36,764 nucleotides of DNA from positions 1 to 36,764 of IMG/VR virus record IMGVR_UViG_3300009553_000013; one strand, 5' to 3'. Shown here one piece after another: positions 36,648 through 36,764 of this stretch; positions within the stretch are counted from its first letter, which is position 1; each line of letters opens with the position of its first letter. This DNA is from a virus. The notes under the pieces are model-generated. The model saw only the letters and a list, made by a program, of their open reading frames with translations. It was not told where the DNA came from and did no database searches. A program made the translations under genes and the position numbers.

Positions 36648-36764
36648 GACGTCGTCAGCTGGCGGTCGGGAACGCCGCGGTGCAGTCGCCGGGCTGCGCG
36701 GACCAGTCGTCCCCGACGGCCACCGCGGCGGCGGTGACGGTGCCAGAGGCCACGAACGTGCCGC
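36642..36764. repeat. Terminal direct repeat, right copy
   Basis: Exact copy of positions 1-123. It repeats the start codon of the 710-residue tail gene (36645-36647) and the C-terminal 36 codons of the tail gene 14-409, which here would run 36655 to the window end as a partial copy. Trimming one copy gives the circular genome. Confidence 0.97.

Overview
The window is one complete, circularly closing genome of a temperate siphovirus-type phage that infects a GC-rich actinobacterium. The first 123 bases recur exactly as the last 123 bases (1-123 = 36642-36764), so the circular unit is 36,641 bp. The junction runs through a continuous tail operon: the gene at 409-14 stops 7 bp before the start of the 710-residue tail gene at 36647. 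Strong third-position GC bias, many GTG starts, a PASTA-domain protein and an alanine tRNA-type attachment core all point to an actinobacterial host. A family such as Micromonosporaceae or Streptomycetaceae is only a guess.

Layout, following minus-strand transcription (falling coordinates). The lysogeny switch lies at 21.7-24.1 kb: a tyrosine integrase (23645-22500), a small repressor-like gene on the plus strand (22111-22503), an excisionase-like winged-helix protein (21938-21711), operator-like repeats between the last two, and an attP carrying the 3' half of a tRNA-Ala(GGC) beside integrase. Below it is a long operon of very tightly packed early genes (21.5-12.9 kb), most joined by 4-bp ATGA or GTGA overlaps. 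It holds a PD-(D/E)XK exonuclease and a RecT-like annealing protein, an HNH endonuclease, a DnaD-like replication initiator with a likely internal origin, a Holliday junction resolvase, several zinc-binding proteins and tiny membrane proteins. After a 181-bp gap with a large inverted repeat come HNH, small and large terminase, portal, prohead protease, HK97-type capsid, connectors, tail terminator, tail tube, the frameshifted tail chaperones, tape measure and distal tail genes (12.7 kb to 1, continuing at 36.6 kb).

From 36.6 to 27.8 kb are a large baseplate-type tail protein, a collagen-like fibre, two further tail proteins, a lysis cassette (small membrane proteins, a putative endolysin, a holin-like protein) and a beta-helix protein. 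A GH26-like glycosidase follows at 27238-26354.

The accessory region (24.2-27.7 kb) between attP and the end of the late genes holds the other plus-strand genes. It includes a DUF3800 protein, a DUF5343 protein divergent from a HicB-like 64-residue protein with an 11-bp inverted repeat bracketing their shared promoter region, and a membrane-anchored PASTA protein. These look like prophage-expressed cargo and are the best place to look for an undescribed system. No DNA polymerase, methyltransferase, CRISPR array, transposase or intact canonical tRNA gene was recognised, so replication probably relies on host polymerase.
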